This document shows, piece by piece, positions 53,701-63,400 of a DNA stretch of 64,000 nt. The stretch is from NCBI GenBank assembly GCA_016710235.1, contig JADJLG010000001.1, positions 2,035,501 through 2,099,500 on the forward strand. Reading direction: 5' to 3'. Position numbers and translations under genes: made by a program. Source of the DNA: Saprospiraceae bacterium (GTDB lineage Bacteria; Bacteroidota; Bacteroidia; Chitinophagales; Saprospiraceae). The notes below the pieces were generated by a model. That model was not told the origin of the DNA. It saw nothing but the letters and a program-made list of their open reading frames with translations, and made no database searches. The first letter of the stretch is position 1, and every line of letters begins with the position of its first letter.

Positions 53701-54169
53701 AGAAAGAAGATACGAGTCAGAGAAAGAATTCATGGTAATCGGAAGAGAAGACGCATCTTCACAATCAGAGTTGAGTTTACATAACTATACGTATGATGAT
53801 TACAATGTAAGTCAAGCAGGAATCTACTATTATCGAATCAAGCAGGTAGATCTTGATGGCAGCAGTAATTATAGTAAGGTAATTTCTGTTAGGTTAACAC
53901 AGAACAATGTATTTGAAGTGTTCATTTATCCGAATCCGGTGAATGATAGATTGAGAGTAGATCTTCAGATTGGCGAAGAGAGCAATGTTGAGGTGAAAGT
54001 ATATGACCAGAATGGAAAGCAGGTATTGTACAATCCATTCGGAGGCAGAATGAAAGCGGGTCGATATACTGAAACAATCAACACTGATTTGTTGGTGCCG
54101 GGAAATTACGTGTTGATGATTGAATCCGCCCAAGGCGTGATCAACAAGAAATTTGTAGTGGCGAGATAA
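41738..54169 (+). CDS. Giant modular surface protein (4143 aa) with GEVED, DUF11-type and SdrD-B-like repeats and a T9SS C-terminal domain
   Basis: I chose the ATG at 41738 (MKMKAISVLL), which gives a standard leader ending LLLAQQ and matches the MKMK starts of its neighbours; the ATG at 41637 is also possible. Modules in order: propeller-like (about 45-390); Ig-like, shared with the previous gene (about 395-535); four GEVED domains (about 538-1235, each ending GEVEDYM or similar); five modules of about 153 aa of a second type (about 1243-2008, ending DSVCADLP); nine DUF11-type units of about 160 aa (about 2012-3475, starting DLALRK or DLAQIK and ending in acidic EDDHDPA stretches); four SdrD-B-like domains (about 3476-3955); and a T9SS type A domain (VFIYPNPVNDRLRVDL, VKVYDQNGKQV, LVPGNYVLMIES). 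It is probably a calcium-stiffened adhesin exported by T9SS. A strong terminator follows. Confidence 0.88.
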   Translation: MKMKAISVLLNSLEFSLHYFKWKLSLILWLLLFVCCSQLLLAQQPCQDVPTIWVFDEDQGADNYHLWSFSDYNNANATGIDFGRARYFDPITNVITNFPTSGNPGDIESMAVDPTTGIVYLTSADRLPGGPSGTQALWAADLDTVNVTNGVVFKLVGHIDAQGDNASENLAYNNGRLYFAQTNGTALNTDTNTDGLSYITISGLNPNPMLATNAIPVGLLTGAGADIYYLDGLEILPDGTTYGVDGYDDQLYTINLSTGAILTVSDNNLNGGLSGSVDIETVVWDPVNSKLIGADNGVQRFVDVTPGTNGGNLVTSVYIPGTPGLPTDADFEGSAMYVMCSQPLVCDYSIDTICNDGTQSITFTADVGISNVVWRDSTSNSIIGTGPVLTINGTESYLADGFEAIYYTGTDASGCPGELCCKVYVATKNCCAISATITPGTCNDNGTPYDYSDDYFVVTVNSSNTGAGSSNSFEVVLGGVVIGTGTYGTPLNVGNATTPPFKPDGSTTYSLTVRDADFNDCITQTIVVGPVQPCPRYYDWGDLPDTNTTGSYPTNTANGGEGVGPSHEIISGIKIGSTIDSESNGQPNSTATGDGADEDGVTMPMLVAGEAATISVNVMNMTGQDAKLTMFIDYNKNGILNDPGEMYSAIVPTGTNGAINIPIVVPSTAVLNMDLGVRFRLSTDMTASMLPTGPAPDGEVEDYMVSIMGYDYGDLADSALGTGSSNYETLDANNGPNHKIISTLKIGTLEDAEADGNPSAIANGDDASGTDDEDGVTIPMLVAGSSATIPVVVMNMTGSDAKLTMFIDYNGDGDFDDAGEMSSTTVPTGTNGTVNLTTLVPINAITNTNFGVRFRLSTDFAASMSPTGSAPDGEVEDYISQVMAFDYGDLADSGAGTGSLNYETQAANNGPAHKIISGLKIGATVDPEIDGNQSALATGDDSSNTGSVDDEDGATLPMFIAGETATIPVVVMNMTGSDAKLTMFMDFNNDGDFNDLGEMTSTTVPTGTNGSVNLTLAVPDNAVINTNLGVRFRLSNDFTSAMSATGVSSSGEVEDYMASVMGFDRGDLADTGAGTSSNNYQTTNADSGPSHKIISGLKMGLSVDPEADGSPSVNADGDDFSGVTPDDEDGVILPAFVTGNTVSVPVVVMNMTGITAKLTMFVDFNNDGDLVDAGEMASINVPSGTNTTMLVPIAVPINAVPNTPLGVRFRLSTDAAASMSPIGAAPDGEVEDYLVRITGPDITHNKSIVSVTQTSANNYSVVYQIEVTNSSLGIGSYGLDDVPNFDDDITILSSNYSSTAPGNPGGVLAGSGPWTLATNQTIAGNTTHVYTLTVDVNINLAATSGGDNNYTACGETTTGNPISGEGLFNESVLDIFDDGTVDERDTACADLPYIIHDKTFVNAVQTSPNTWNVTYHIDVQNLGGATGQYNLRDEPVFENDITINNVSYTSTAPGNPGLGLPTTPPWNLAADQLINAGITHQYTLTVNLTLNLQDQVTGDNQYTECGTSVPGIPNPGEGLFNRSLLDVNDDGVPDQRDSVCADLPYLIQDKTVSSLTQIGGNSYRIVYQVQVNNLGGATGTYNLQDVPVFDNDVTILAANYSTDASGNTGNPGPSILAGSGPWTLATDQSIAAGGVQLYTLTVDVSISLQAGSGGDDVYTACGSLNPGVPSAGEGLFNRSLMDVNDDGVADQKDSVCADIPAIVHEKSIVSTVQTGARTFDVTYKITVTNQGGASGSYSLSDQPVFDSDIVITGANFTSDVPTIPGGTLIGSGPWTLASNQVITAGDIDMYLIVVHTSIDLQNAGPGDNVYTECGSSNPSNPQPNEGLFNESRLDLNNDGTPDQRDSVCADLPYVIHNKTVASITDLGNHQFQVVYYIDVQNIGGATGQYDLNDIPGFENDFQVLSASYVSNAPGHPANPSSIALSLGGPWNLADDQSILASASHRYTVTVLTTIDLVDSPSAGDEIYNHCGTANPGTPQAGEGLFNRTTLDVNNDGVPDDRDTVCADVSIWDLALRKKTITAGPYSYGQPIVFEITVFNQGNETATNVVVNDYVPSGYTFLANNGWTGVAPAISNTITSSIAPRDSAKLTLVLTLAMTNGGVNNWINYSEIASSQDLVGNDRTNDDIDSDAGSDGPGERAVTPGSTADNNITSQDKGGEEDDHDPAGLPVYDLALIKKPAGTGPYSYGDLVPFNIWIYNQGNITADEIQVVDYIPTGFEFNNASNTPTWTYNSVTRKANMTWTSPILPGDSSMLTIYLNIVPSTGGRLNWVNYAEIFGSQDGNGNNMNDGDIDSRPNTNLNDDPGGQPLTSDDDNKSGDGKAGQDEDDHDPALIEVIDLALRKTLTTSEPYSYGQVHNFRIVVYNQGNEYMEDVVVTDHVPTGYSFNSGSNPGWSGAAPSVNYTIAGPLAPGDSAVVNLLLTLEMTDGGLTNWLNYAEITSMKDTTGADRTLDDIDSNPGSDSPEERDVIPGSPNDDNITSTDKGGEEDDHDPAGPKIFDLAQIKQTVTAGPYRYGDLVEYKITAYNQGNQTAYAISTVDYIPCGLEFENTAVNFGWTYDASTNMARTTMAFVINPGDSAVKSIFLRVKPCYTGEANAWTNYAEIKSILDGTGTVVTDIDSNPDMNPNDDPGGDPDTPDDDNKDGDGKAGEDEDDHDPSRIEVIDLALRKVLQTAGPYHYGDLLTFGITVKNQGNVPMDEVNIQDYIPTGYSYNSGDNPLWLGSYPTVNYWYTARLNPGDSVTIPLKLRIIMTPGAEKAYINYAEIEQIVDSTGTNRNTDDADSNPGSDGPDERAVEPGDPADDDITSIDRGGEEDDHDPGGIEVFDLAQKKWTTQTGPFKYGDDVTFNIRVYNQGSIVANTISIVDYIPCGYEFIGANNPTWTFDSGSSNASTVIAGPVVPGDSVTITLTLRVKACYSNVSTAWTNYTEISGAKDPDGNPGDDIDSDSDTNPSNDPGGEPDSPNDDKTNGDGSKGEDEDDHDPARIEVYDLALRKYMITPAPYSYGQTLTFGVTVYNQGNVPAENVTVVDRIPEGYSFSANNGWTGAYPTITRNISNRINPGDSVVLVLDLTLESVTSSTYRSWINFAEVSEGRDSNNVVRVDADSDPNSNTPNEQGVTPNSPGDDNITSNSDTGVGSQDDHDPAGPQIVDLALRKKYTGTLPITYGNIVPFTISIFNQGNVSSINTQVVDYVPTGYEFVAANNANWTYDVVSRKATTNYAPKIIPGDSGAVTIYLKVVPQLGNQNAWYNLAEIKTFTDSTNTPRVDIDSHPDTDPGNDGEPKDDEIDDPNDQDDHDPATPPIVDLALRKWVPNEKLFYLPGETVNFKITVFNQGNVPAASIGLRDYLPNGFSFNAANNPGWTLIGSNLEYTHTGLLNPTDSVQISLNLEVIIPASNVSIYSWENYAEVRSMTDTSGVDRTNDDADSDPASDSPREREVHDGDPWDNVIDGNGTTDSGNEDEDDHDPDRVTVTAYLGDYVWDDLDGDGVQDPNEPGIQGVVVYLHDCRDGSIVKKDTTDANGIYGFEGLFAGDYFVRFDYSKTPYFSNYGWTFKNKGGDDAKDSDVNASGVTECTHLDWGERDSTIDAGLVQLAKYGDYVWHDRNANGMQDAGEEGIGQILVYLYDAETNLPVRNTMTDNNGYYLFEKLMPMRYYAKYVVPGGWNVTDPNLGPDFKDSDVDGSNGSGTNATTYLSPGEDDRTWDLGLWKCACITGDVWYDLNKDGIYQRDDENGIAGLSVIIYDAMTNQIAGKTITGINPNQFSDDGYYPCLCLKPGMYYVQFERPGNLAAGPALAGTDPNIDSDITHDYGVNTTRKLTVLSGDHIPNVGAGFQNKATVGNFVWLDANLNGIQDSGEKPVAGVTVSAYKVSGAIVSQSTTDNSGQYTLDGIAQGDYYVKFAPPSQYGFTRAHQGVDAMDSDVDGTNGKGTTEVMRVLTDQNLTNVDAGLILQVLPLEWLSFEGRYNGAFTELDWSTGVELNNSHFEIERRYESEKEFMVIGREDASSQSELSLHNYTYDDYNVSQAGIYYYRIKQVDLDGSSNYSKVISVRLTQNNVFEVFIYPNPVNDRLRVDLQIGEESNVEVKVYDQNGKQVLYNPFGGRMKAGRYTETINTDLLVPGNYVLMIESAQGVINKKFVVAR
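43349..52160 (+). repeat. Three successive families of protein-module repeats within the giant gene
   Basis: Four GEVED-type units begin near 43349, 43865, 44388 and 44923. Five units of a second type begin near 45466, 45922, 46379, 46847 and 47300. Nine DUF11-type units begin near 47773, 48251, 48748, 49237, 49731, 50216, 50707, 51190 and 51652. Unlike the arrays at 33-8994 and 54414 onward, these units are diverged in DNA, so they are old duplications held under selection. DUF11-type units tend to alternate between an LRK-type and an IKQ/QKK-type start, suggesting duplication of pairs. Confidence 0.75.
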
Positions 54170-54192
54170 GAAAATATCTTAAGAATTTGAAA

Positions 54193-54224
54193 GGCTGGGT
54201 ATTTATACCCGGCCTTTTTTTTTT
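54193..54224 (+). terminator. Rho-independent terminator after the giant T9SS protein gene
   Basis: GGCTGGGTA, a TTTA loop and TACCCGGCC form a stem with one T-G wobble, followed directly by ten T. It starts 24 bp after the stop at 54169 and should end transcription of the upstream cluster, making the next gene a separate unit. Confidence 0.88.
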
Positions 54225-54413
54225 AGTAAGCAAATAAGAAATTTTTAAAGTCTGCGTAGGGGTTATCCCTCATCATTTTGTCTATATAGATGAAATGTTA
54301 TGTCTCAATGGAATATTTATTCTATTTTATTAAACTTCCATTTATTAAATTATTTGATATAATATTTTGAAATTAGTAATAGAAAAGAATTAAATTCTAA
54401 AAACAGTATTGTA

Positions 54414-57400
54414 ATGAAGAATAAATTGAAACCGATTGAATATGGCCTTTTGCCTTTGCTTTTTGCTGTAATGGCCGTATTTCCTTTGCTTGGATTTTCT
54501 GGTTCAAATGGAAATAATCCGACCAAATCAGAGAAAAAACAGTTTTTGTCCAAGCTTGAAAATGCGCCAATGATGGCACCTTGTTCATTGAGTTATACCA
54601 GAGCTTTAGATAATATCGGCTATTGCGACGGTACTATTCCTGTAACTTCATTAACTATAGCCATTCTTGGAAATTCCGGACAGTATAATCACCATATGGT
54701 AGTTCCCTCTCCAGCACCTAAAATTGTGGAAAAATGTGATGGGACAGCTACAATTACTGCAAGGTTTTGCGGAACTAATGGGAATGGTAATTACGTCAAC
54801 AATGCTTGTTGGGACGCCGTTATCAATTTGTCTGGTAGAACAACTACGAATCCGGGCTATATGATAGGTTGTGCTGGAAATCCTGATGCGGGCTGGTATA
54901 ATTATAAATATGGAAGTTTAATTTTCAATGGAGTAGCAGGTGGCCTTTATAATGCTGCTCAGATAGAAATTAAAAGCGGTAACCCTAATACCACGATGCA
55001 ATTTGGCAATGGTGCAGCTTACCATTATGAGGAAAACAATTGGCAATTTGGTGCGGGAACCTGGGGAGATGTAATAGTTAACAATCCTGGAACTAATAAC
55101 ATCCGAGATAATGGTGCGGGTGATTTGCAACTGTCGGTTGGACCGAAAATTGCTGATATGGTCTCATGGAACTATGGGTGTTCTTCTTGTAGATCTGTTG
55201 ATCAATATGGCGTAGGCCTTCAAAATACTTGGAATGGCAACTCATATACCCTTACCATACCAAACTCATCAAATGTTGTGTCAGTTATTCTTCAAGCTTA
55301 TTTCAGGGATCTTAGCGGACATTCAAATTGTTTCCCTCAAAGTGTTACTTTATCAACCGCTGCCGGATCTGTAGTCACTCCTTATTATGTGATCCCTGGA
55401 GATATTAATGGTCAAAACCCTTCATCAGAATCTGCTTCAAAGGGTTATCGGGCTCAGATTGATGGCGCAACGGGAACTGCCACTCTGACTGTTCCAACAT
55501 CTTGTAAACCAATCTCATTTGATGTTATTGTATTTAGGAATGATTGCACCAGAGGTGGAACCTCAGGTAAATCAATTGATCAATTTTTCTATCCTGGAGG
55601 ACCTACCCCAAGCGCATGTTACAATATTCCTATAAGCACAGCCACAGGGGCAAGAGATTTGAAAGTACGGGTGCCTATTTCAGATCTGTCTTGTGGTCCC
55701 ACAGCATCGGTTACAGTTAACATTTCCGGAGTAACCTCGCAATCTCAAACAGTAACAAATTGTAGCCCTCCTTTAGGTGCTGATTTTCAATATGTTGACT
55801 TTACTTTTACCAATGTTCCAGGTTCGACCAATAATGTACAGGTTTGTACACAAGCAATTTCTGGTTCTTATACAATTAATGGGGTAATTTCAGTAGAAAC
55901 AGAATGTTGCACAGCAACCGTAGATGCAGGAGCCAACAAAAGCATTTGTCAAGGTACTTCCACCACTATTTCTGCAACTGGTTCTGGTGGAACATCTCCA
56001 TATTCTTATAGTTGGAGTAATGGTTTAGGAGCAGGGCAATCAAAGACAGTAAGCCCTGCTAATACCACTACTTATACAGTAACCGTAACTGACAACACAG
56101 GATGTACAAATACTGATTTTGTAGTGATTACTGTTAACCCAATACCGGGAGCTAATGCAGGTGCGGATTTTACTAAAACGTGCCAGATAAATTTGAGTGG
56201 TAAGCAAATCGGGAGCGCACCTGTCGCTGGAATGGCTTATTCTTGGTTACCTAATACTGGTCTGAGTAGTTCGACAATTGCAAATCCTACAGCCAATCCG
56301 AGTACAACTACGACATACACCGTCACTGTAACTAATTCAACCACTGGATGTACAGCCACAGATCAGGTGATAGTGACTGTAAATACAAATCCTCCTACTG
56401 CGAATGCAGGAGCTGACTTTACAAAGACTTGTACTTCAAATCCAAATGGAGCACCAATAGGTTCAACTCCTGTATCAGGAATGTCTTATATATGGGCACC
56501 TACTGATGGTCTGAGTAGTTCGACAATTGCAAATCCTACAGCCAATCCTACAGCAACAACAACTTATACACTCACAGTTACAAACACATCAAATGGATGT
56601 ACAGCGACGGATCAGGTGATAGTGACTGTAAATACAAATCCTCCTACTGCAAATGCAGGATCAGATTTTACAAAAACATGTCAGATCAACACGAGTGGTA
56701 AGCAAATCGGGAGTGGTCCTGTCGCTGGAATGACTTATTCTTGGTCACCAATTGCTGGTCTGAGCAATTCTGCGATATCCAACCCAATTGCTAATCCAAC
56801 CACTTCGACGACATATACTGTTACTGTTACAAACCCAAATTCCGGCTGTACAGCTACAGATCAAGTTATTGTCACAGTAAACATTAATCCACCTACTGCT
56901 AATGCAGGAGCAGATTTTACTAAGACGTGTACACAAAATATCGGCGGAGCCCAAATTGGGTCGGCACCAGTTACAGGAATGACTTATGCTTGGTTACCTA
57001 CGACCGGATTAAGTAGTGCTTCGGTGTCTAATCCAACAGCAAATCCTAGTACCACTACAACTTATACACTTACTGTTACTAATACAACAAATGGTTGTAA
57101 GGCCACTGATCAAGTGGTGGTTACAGTAAATACAAATCCTCCTACTGCAAATGCAGGATCAAATTTTACAAAAACTTGTACTTCAAACCCAAGCGGAGCC
57201 CAAATTGGGTCGGCGCCAGTTACAGGAATGACCTATGCATGGCTACCGACTACAGGTTTAAGTAGTGGGACTATTGCAAATCCCACCGCAAATCCTACAA
57301 CCACCACAACTTATACACTCACTGTAACGAATACAGCAAATGGTTGTACTGCAACAGATGATGTGGTGGTAATTGTAAATACGAATCCTCCTACCGCAAA

Positions 57401-60400
57401 TGCAGGATCAAATTTTACAAAAACTTGTACTTCAAATCCAAACGGCGCACAAATTGGATCGGCGCCAGTTACAGGAATGACCTATGCATGGCTACCGACT
57501 ACAGGTTTAAGTAGTGGGACTATTGCAAATCCTATCGCAAATCCTACAGCCACCACAACCTATACACTTACTGTAACGAATACAGCAAATGGTTGTACTG
57601 CAACAGATCAGGTCGTTGTGTCAGTGAACACAAATCCTCCGGCAGCAAATGCCGGGGCTGCTTTTACTAAAACATGTACTCAAAATGTAAATGGCGCTCA
57701 AATAGGTACAGCTCCTGTTGCAGCTAGAAGCTATTTATGGTCACCTACCGCAGGATTATCTAGTTCATCTATTTCGAATCCGATAGCCAATCCTTTAAAC
57801 ACTACAACATATACATTAACAGTAACCAATACAAATAATGGTTGTACAGCTACTGATCAAGTTGTGGTCACTGTAAATACTACAGTTCCAACTGCTAACG
57901 CTGGTACGGATAAAACTAAATGTGCGAATTCACCTGCAGTCCAAATCGGAACTGCACCAGTAGCTGGCATGTCCTATATTTGGTCGCCTACAACAGGTTT
58001 GAGTAGTGGGACTATTGCAAATCCGACTGCTAACCCAACCACAACAACAACTTATACTGTAACGGTGACAAATACTACAAACGGTTGTACTGCAACAGAT
58101 CAAGTTATTGTTACAGTTAATCCATTACCGGTGAGTGGAATATCAGCTCCCGGCTCAGTTTGTGCAACTGAAGGGGCTTTCTTCCAAGTTAATCCTCCGG
58201 TAGCTGGCGCAACATATAGTTGGACTTTCGATGGAGGAACACCTGCAAGCAGCACTGCTTCAAGTGTTACAGTAAGTTGGCCAATTTCAATGATAGGCAC
58301 TACAAGAAATGTAGTGCTGACTGTTACCTCTTCAAATGGTTGCAACGCTGTTTACAATCATGCCATCAATATTACACAAAATCCAACTGCAAATGCAGGT
58401 CCGGACAAAGAAGTTTGTGAAGGAGGTTCCACTGCGATTGGTGGTAGTCCATCCGGCCCATCCGGATCATCTTTCCTTTGGACTCCTAATTTGTATTTAA
58501 ATAGTAATACAGTCGCAAATCCAATTTCTACTCCTCCGGTAAGTATTACTTATACCTTGACCACTACTATCAATGGATGTACAAAAACTGATCAGGTGAC
58601 AGTTACTGTGAATACTCTTTTGAATCCTTTGGTATCCGCAACTGCAAATCCAGATCCAATTTGTGCTGGAAAGACTTCAACCCTAACCGCTCAAGGATCA
58701 GCGAATGGAGGTAGAGGTGGTCCTTTTCAATATATTTGGAATAATGGATTAGGTGCCGGTGCCATCAAAACCACTCCGGCCCTAAACCAAAATACAACTT
58801 ATGTAGTGACAGTTGTTGACGCTGCACAATGTACAGCGACAAATTCAGTGACTGTTGATGTTACTCCTTGTGGAAGCATTGGTGATTATGTTTGGATTGA
58901 TACTGATGGTGATGGTATTCAGGATGCTAATGAATCTGGACTCAATGGAGTAACAGTATTACTCAAAGATCAAAATGGTAATGTGCTTTCTACAAAAATT
59001 ACCACTACGGGCCCTTCTGGGCTTCCAGGTTATTATATTTTTCCAGACCTCATGGCAAATAGCTACATAGTGATGTTCATGAAACCAACTGGTTACCAAT
59101 TTACAAATGACAATTCTGCTGGAAGCACAGACACAAATGATAGTGATGCTGATCTTGCTACAGGTAATACCCCTGTCATTAATTTAAATCCAGGACAGGT
59201 AGTTACAAATGTAGATGCTGGTGTTTATCAACCTGCCTCTATTGGAAATTTTGTGTGGGAAGACACTAATGGAAATGGGATTCAAGATCCTACAGAAATA
59301 GGTGTAAATGGTGTCACTGTTTTATTAAAAGATGAAAATGGAATTGTATTGAAAACTACTATCACAGCCACAAATGGCACAAGTTTAGGATACTACCAAT
59401 TCACCGGTTTAGAACCAGGCAACTATATAGTGATGTTTATGTCTCCTTCTGGATATACTTTATCTGATCCAAATGTTCCTGGAAGTAATGACAATAATGA
59501 TAGCGACGCAAATCAATCCACAGGCAATACTGGCATTGTAAATGTAACTTCTGGAGAAATAGACCAATCAGTTGATGCGGGTATCTACCGACCAGCGACT
59601 ATAGGAAATTTTGTGTGGGATGATACAAATGGCAATGGAATCCAGGATGCAGGAGAGCCGGGGATCAATGGCGTGACAGTATTGCTGAAAGATGCAAATG
59701 GAGCAACATTGGCCACGACGGTAACTTCCACAAACGGAGCGACTCAAGGTTATTACCAATTCATAAACCTTGAGCCGGGAACATATGCAGTCATGTTTAT
59801 GACACCTACAGGCTACAATCCAACGGAGTCAAACGCACCGGGATCCGTCGATACAAATGATAGTGACCCGAATGCACAAGGGACAACACCTACAGTGACG
59901 GTGACGTCAGGAGGTACAAATCAAACACTTGATGCGGGCTTCTACCGACCAGCGACTATAGGAAATTTTGTGTGGGATGATACAAATGGCAATGGAATCC
60001 AGGATGCAGGAGAACCGGGGATCAATGGCGTGACAGTATTGCTGAAAGATGCAAATGGAGCAACATTGGCCACGACGGTAACTGCCACAAACGGAGCGAC
60101 TCAAGGTTATTACCAATTCACAAACCTTGAGCCGGGAACATATGCAGTCATGTTTATGACACCTACAGGCTACAATCCAACGGAGTCAAACGCACCGGGA
60201 TCCGTCGATACAAATGATAGTGACCCGAATGCACAAGGGACAACACCTACAGTGACGGTAACGTCAGGAGGTACAAATCAAACACTTGATGCGGGCTTCT
60301 ACCGACCAGCGACTATAGGAAATTTTGTGTGGGATGATACAAATGGCAATGGAATCCAGGATGCAGGAGAACCGGGGATCAATGGCGTGACAGTATTGCT

Positions 60401-63400
60401 GAAAGATGCAAATGGAGCAACATTGGCCACGACGGTAACTGCCACAAACGGAGCGACTCAAGGTTATTACCAATTCACAAACCTTGAGCCGGGAACATAT
60501 GCAGTCATGTTTATGACACCTACAGGCTACAATCCAACGGAGTCAAACGCACCGGGATCCGTCGATACAAATGATAGTGACCCGAATGCACAAGGGACAA
60601 CACCTACAGTGACGGTAACGTCAGGAGGTACAAATCAAACACTTGATGCGGGCTTCTACCGACCAGCGACTATAGGAAATTTTGTGTGGGATGATACAAA
60701 TGGCAATGGAATCCAGGATGCAGGAGAACCGGGGATCAATGGCGTGACAGTATTGCTGAAAGATGCAAATGGAGCAACATTGGCCACGACGGTAACTGCC
60801 ACAAACGGAGCGACTCAAGGTTATTACCAATTCACAAACCTTGAGCCGGGAACATATGCAGTCATGTTTATGACACCTACAGGCTACAATCCAACGGAGT
60901 CAAACGCACCGGGATCCGTCGATACAAATGATAGTGACCCGAATGCACAAGGGACAACACCTACAGTGACGGTGACGTCAGGAGGTACAAATCAAACACT
61001 TGATGCGGGCTTCTACCGACCAGCGACTATAGGAAATTTTGTGTGGGATGATACAAATGGCAATGGAATCCAGGATGCAGGAGAACCGGGGATCAATGGC
61101 GTGACAGTATTGCTGAAAGATGCAAATGGAGCAACATTGGCCACGACGGTAACTGCCACAAACGGAGCGACTCAAGGTTATTACCAATTCACAAACCTTG
61201 AGCCGGGAACGTATGCAGTCATGTTTATGACACCTACAGGCTACAATCCAACGGAGTCAAACGCACCTGGATCCGTCGATACAAATGATAGTGACCCGAA
61301 TGCACAAGGGACAACACCTACAGTGACGGTGACGTCAGGAGGTACAAATCAAACACTTGATGCGGGCTTCTACCGACCAGCGACTATAGGAAATTTCGTA
61401 TGGAAAGACACAAATGGCAATGGAATCCAGGATGCAGGAGAACCGGGGATCAATGGCGTGACAGTATTGCTGAAAGATGCAAATGGAGCAACATTGGCTA
61501 CAACGGTAACTGCCACAAACGGAGCGACTCAAGGTTATTATCAATTTACAAACCTTGAGCCAGGGTCTTATATAGTGATGTTTATGACACCTACAGGGTA
61601 TTCTGGTTCCCCAGCAAATAGTGGAAATGATGATATAGACAGTGACCCCAACCCTTTGACAGGTAATACTTCAGTTGTAACAATAATTTCGGGACAAACA
61701 AATCTTTCAGTAGATGCTGGATTTGTATGCAATGTTATTGTTTCATTGCCTGTAGATTTTGCAATTTGTTTTGGTGAATCTGCTCAAATTAATGCAGCTG
61801 CAAGTAATGGAATTCCTCAATATGTTTACAATTGGTCTGCTGGGTTAGGTTCGGGCACTCCTAAAACCGTTTCTCCAGTGATTACAACGACATATGTTGT
61901 AACTGTTACAGATGCAGTTGGATGTACTGCTAGTGATGCTTTAATATTGACTGTTAATCAGCGACCTTTAGCTTCTGCAGGAGCAGACTTTACGAAGACC
62001 TGTACGACAAATCCAAACGGATCACAGATCGGTAGTGCACCTGTAACAGGAAATACGTATAGCTGGAGCCCTGTAACGGGCTTGAGCAGTTCTACAATCG
62101 CAAATCCTACTGCGAATCCAACGGCAACGACTACTTATACGGTTACAGTGACAACTACAGCCAATGGCTGTACGGCTACAGATCAGGTAGTGGTAACAGT
62201 GAATACGACGCCGCCTACGGCAGATGCAGGAGCAGACTTTACAAAGACCTGTACGACGAATCCAAACGGATCACAGATCGGAAGTGCACCGGTAACAGGA
62301 AATACATACAGCTGGAGCCCTGTAACGGGATTGAGCAGTTCAACAATCGCAAATCCAACGGCAAATCCAACGGCAACGACTACTTATACAGTTACAGTAA
62401 CGACTACAGCCAATGGCTGTACGGCTACTGATCAGGTAGTGGTGACAGTGAATACGACGCCGCCTACGGCAGATGCAGGAGCAGACTTTACGAAGACCTG
62501 TACGACGAATCCAAACGGATCACAGATCGGAAGCGCCCCGGTAACAGGAAATACGTATAGCTGGAGCCCTGTAACGGGCTTGAGCAGTTCTACAATCGCA
62601 AATCCTACTGCGAATCCAACGGCAACGACTACTTATACGGTTACAGTGACAACTACAGCCAATGGCTGTACGGCTACAGATCAGGTAGTGGTAACAGTGA
62701 ATACGACGCCGCCTACGGCAGATGCAGGAGCAGACTTTACAAAGACCTGTACGACGAATCCAAACGGATCACAGATCGGAAGTGCACCGGTAACAGGAAA
62801 TACATACAGCTGGAGCCCTGTAACGGGATTGAGCAGTTCAACAATCGCAAATCCAACGGCAAATCCAACGGCAACGACTACTTATACAGTTACAGTAACG
62901 ACTACAGCCAATGGCTGTACGGCTACTGATCAGGTAGTGGTGACAGTGAATACGACGCCGCCTACGGCAGATGCAGGAGCAGACTTTACGAAGACCTGTA
63001 CGACGAATCCAAACGGATCACAGATCGGAAGCGCCCCGGTAACAGGAAATACGTATAGCTGGAGCCCTGTAACGGGCTTGAGCAGTTCTACAATCGCGAA
63101 TCCTACAGCGAATCCGACGGCAACGACTACTTATACGGTTACAGTAACAACTACAGCCAATGGCTGTACGGCTACAGATCAGGTAGTGGTAACAGTGAAT
63201 ACGACGCCGCCTACGGCAGATGCAGGAGCAGACTTTACAAAGACCTGTACGACGAATCCAAACGGATCACAGATCGGAAGTGCACCGGTAACAGGAAATA
63301 CGTATAGCTGGAGCCCTGTAACGGGCTTGAGCAGTTCAACAATCGCAAATCCTACAGCGAATCCAACGGCAACGACTACTTATACGGTTACAGTAACAAC

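Noticed and set aside
59568..61544. Repeated 63-69-residue minus-strand frames
   Set aside because: Shadows of the SdrD-B-like 357-bp units, with the same period and position.
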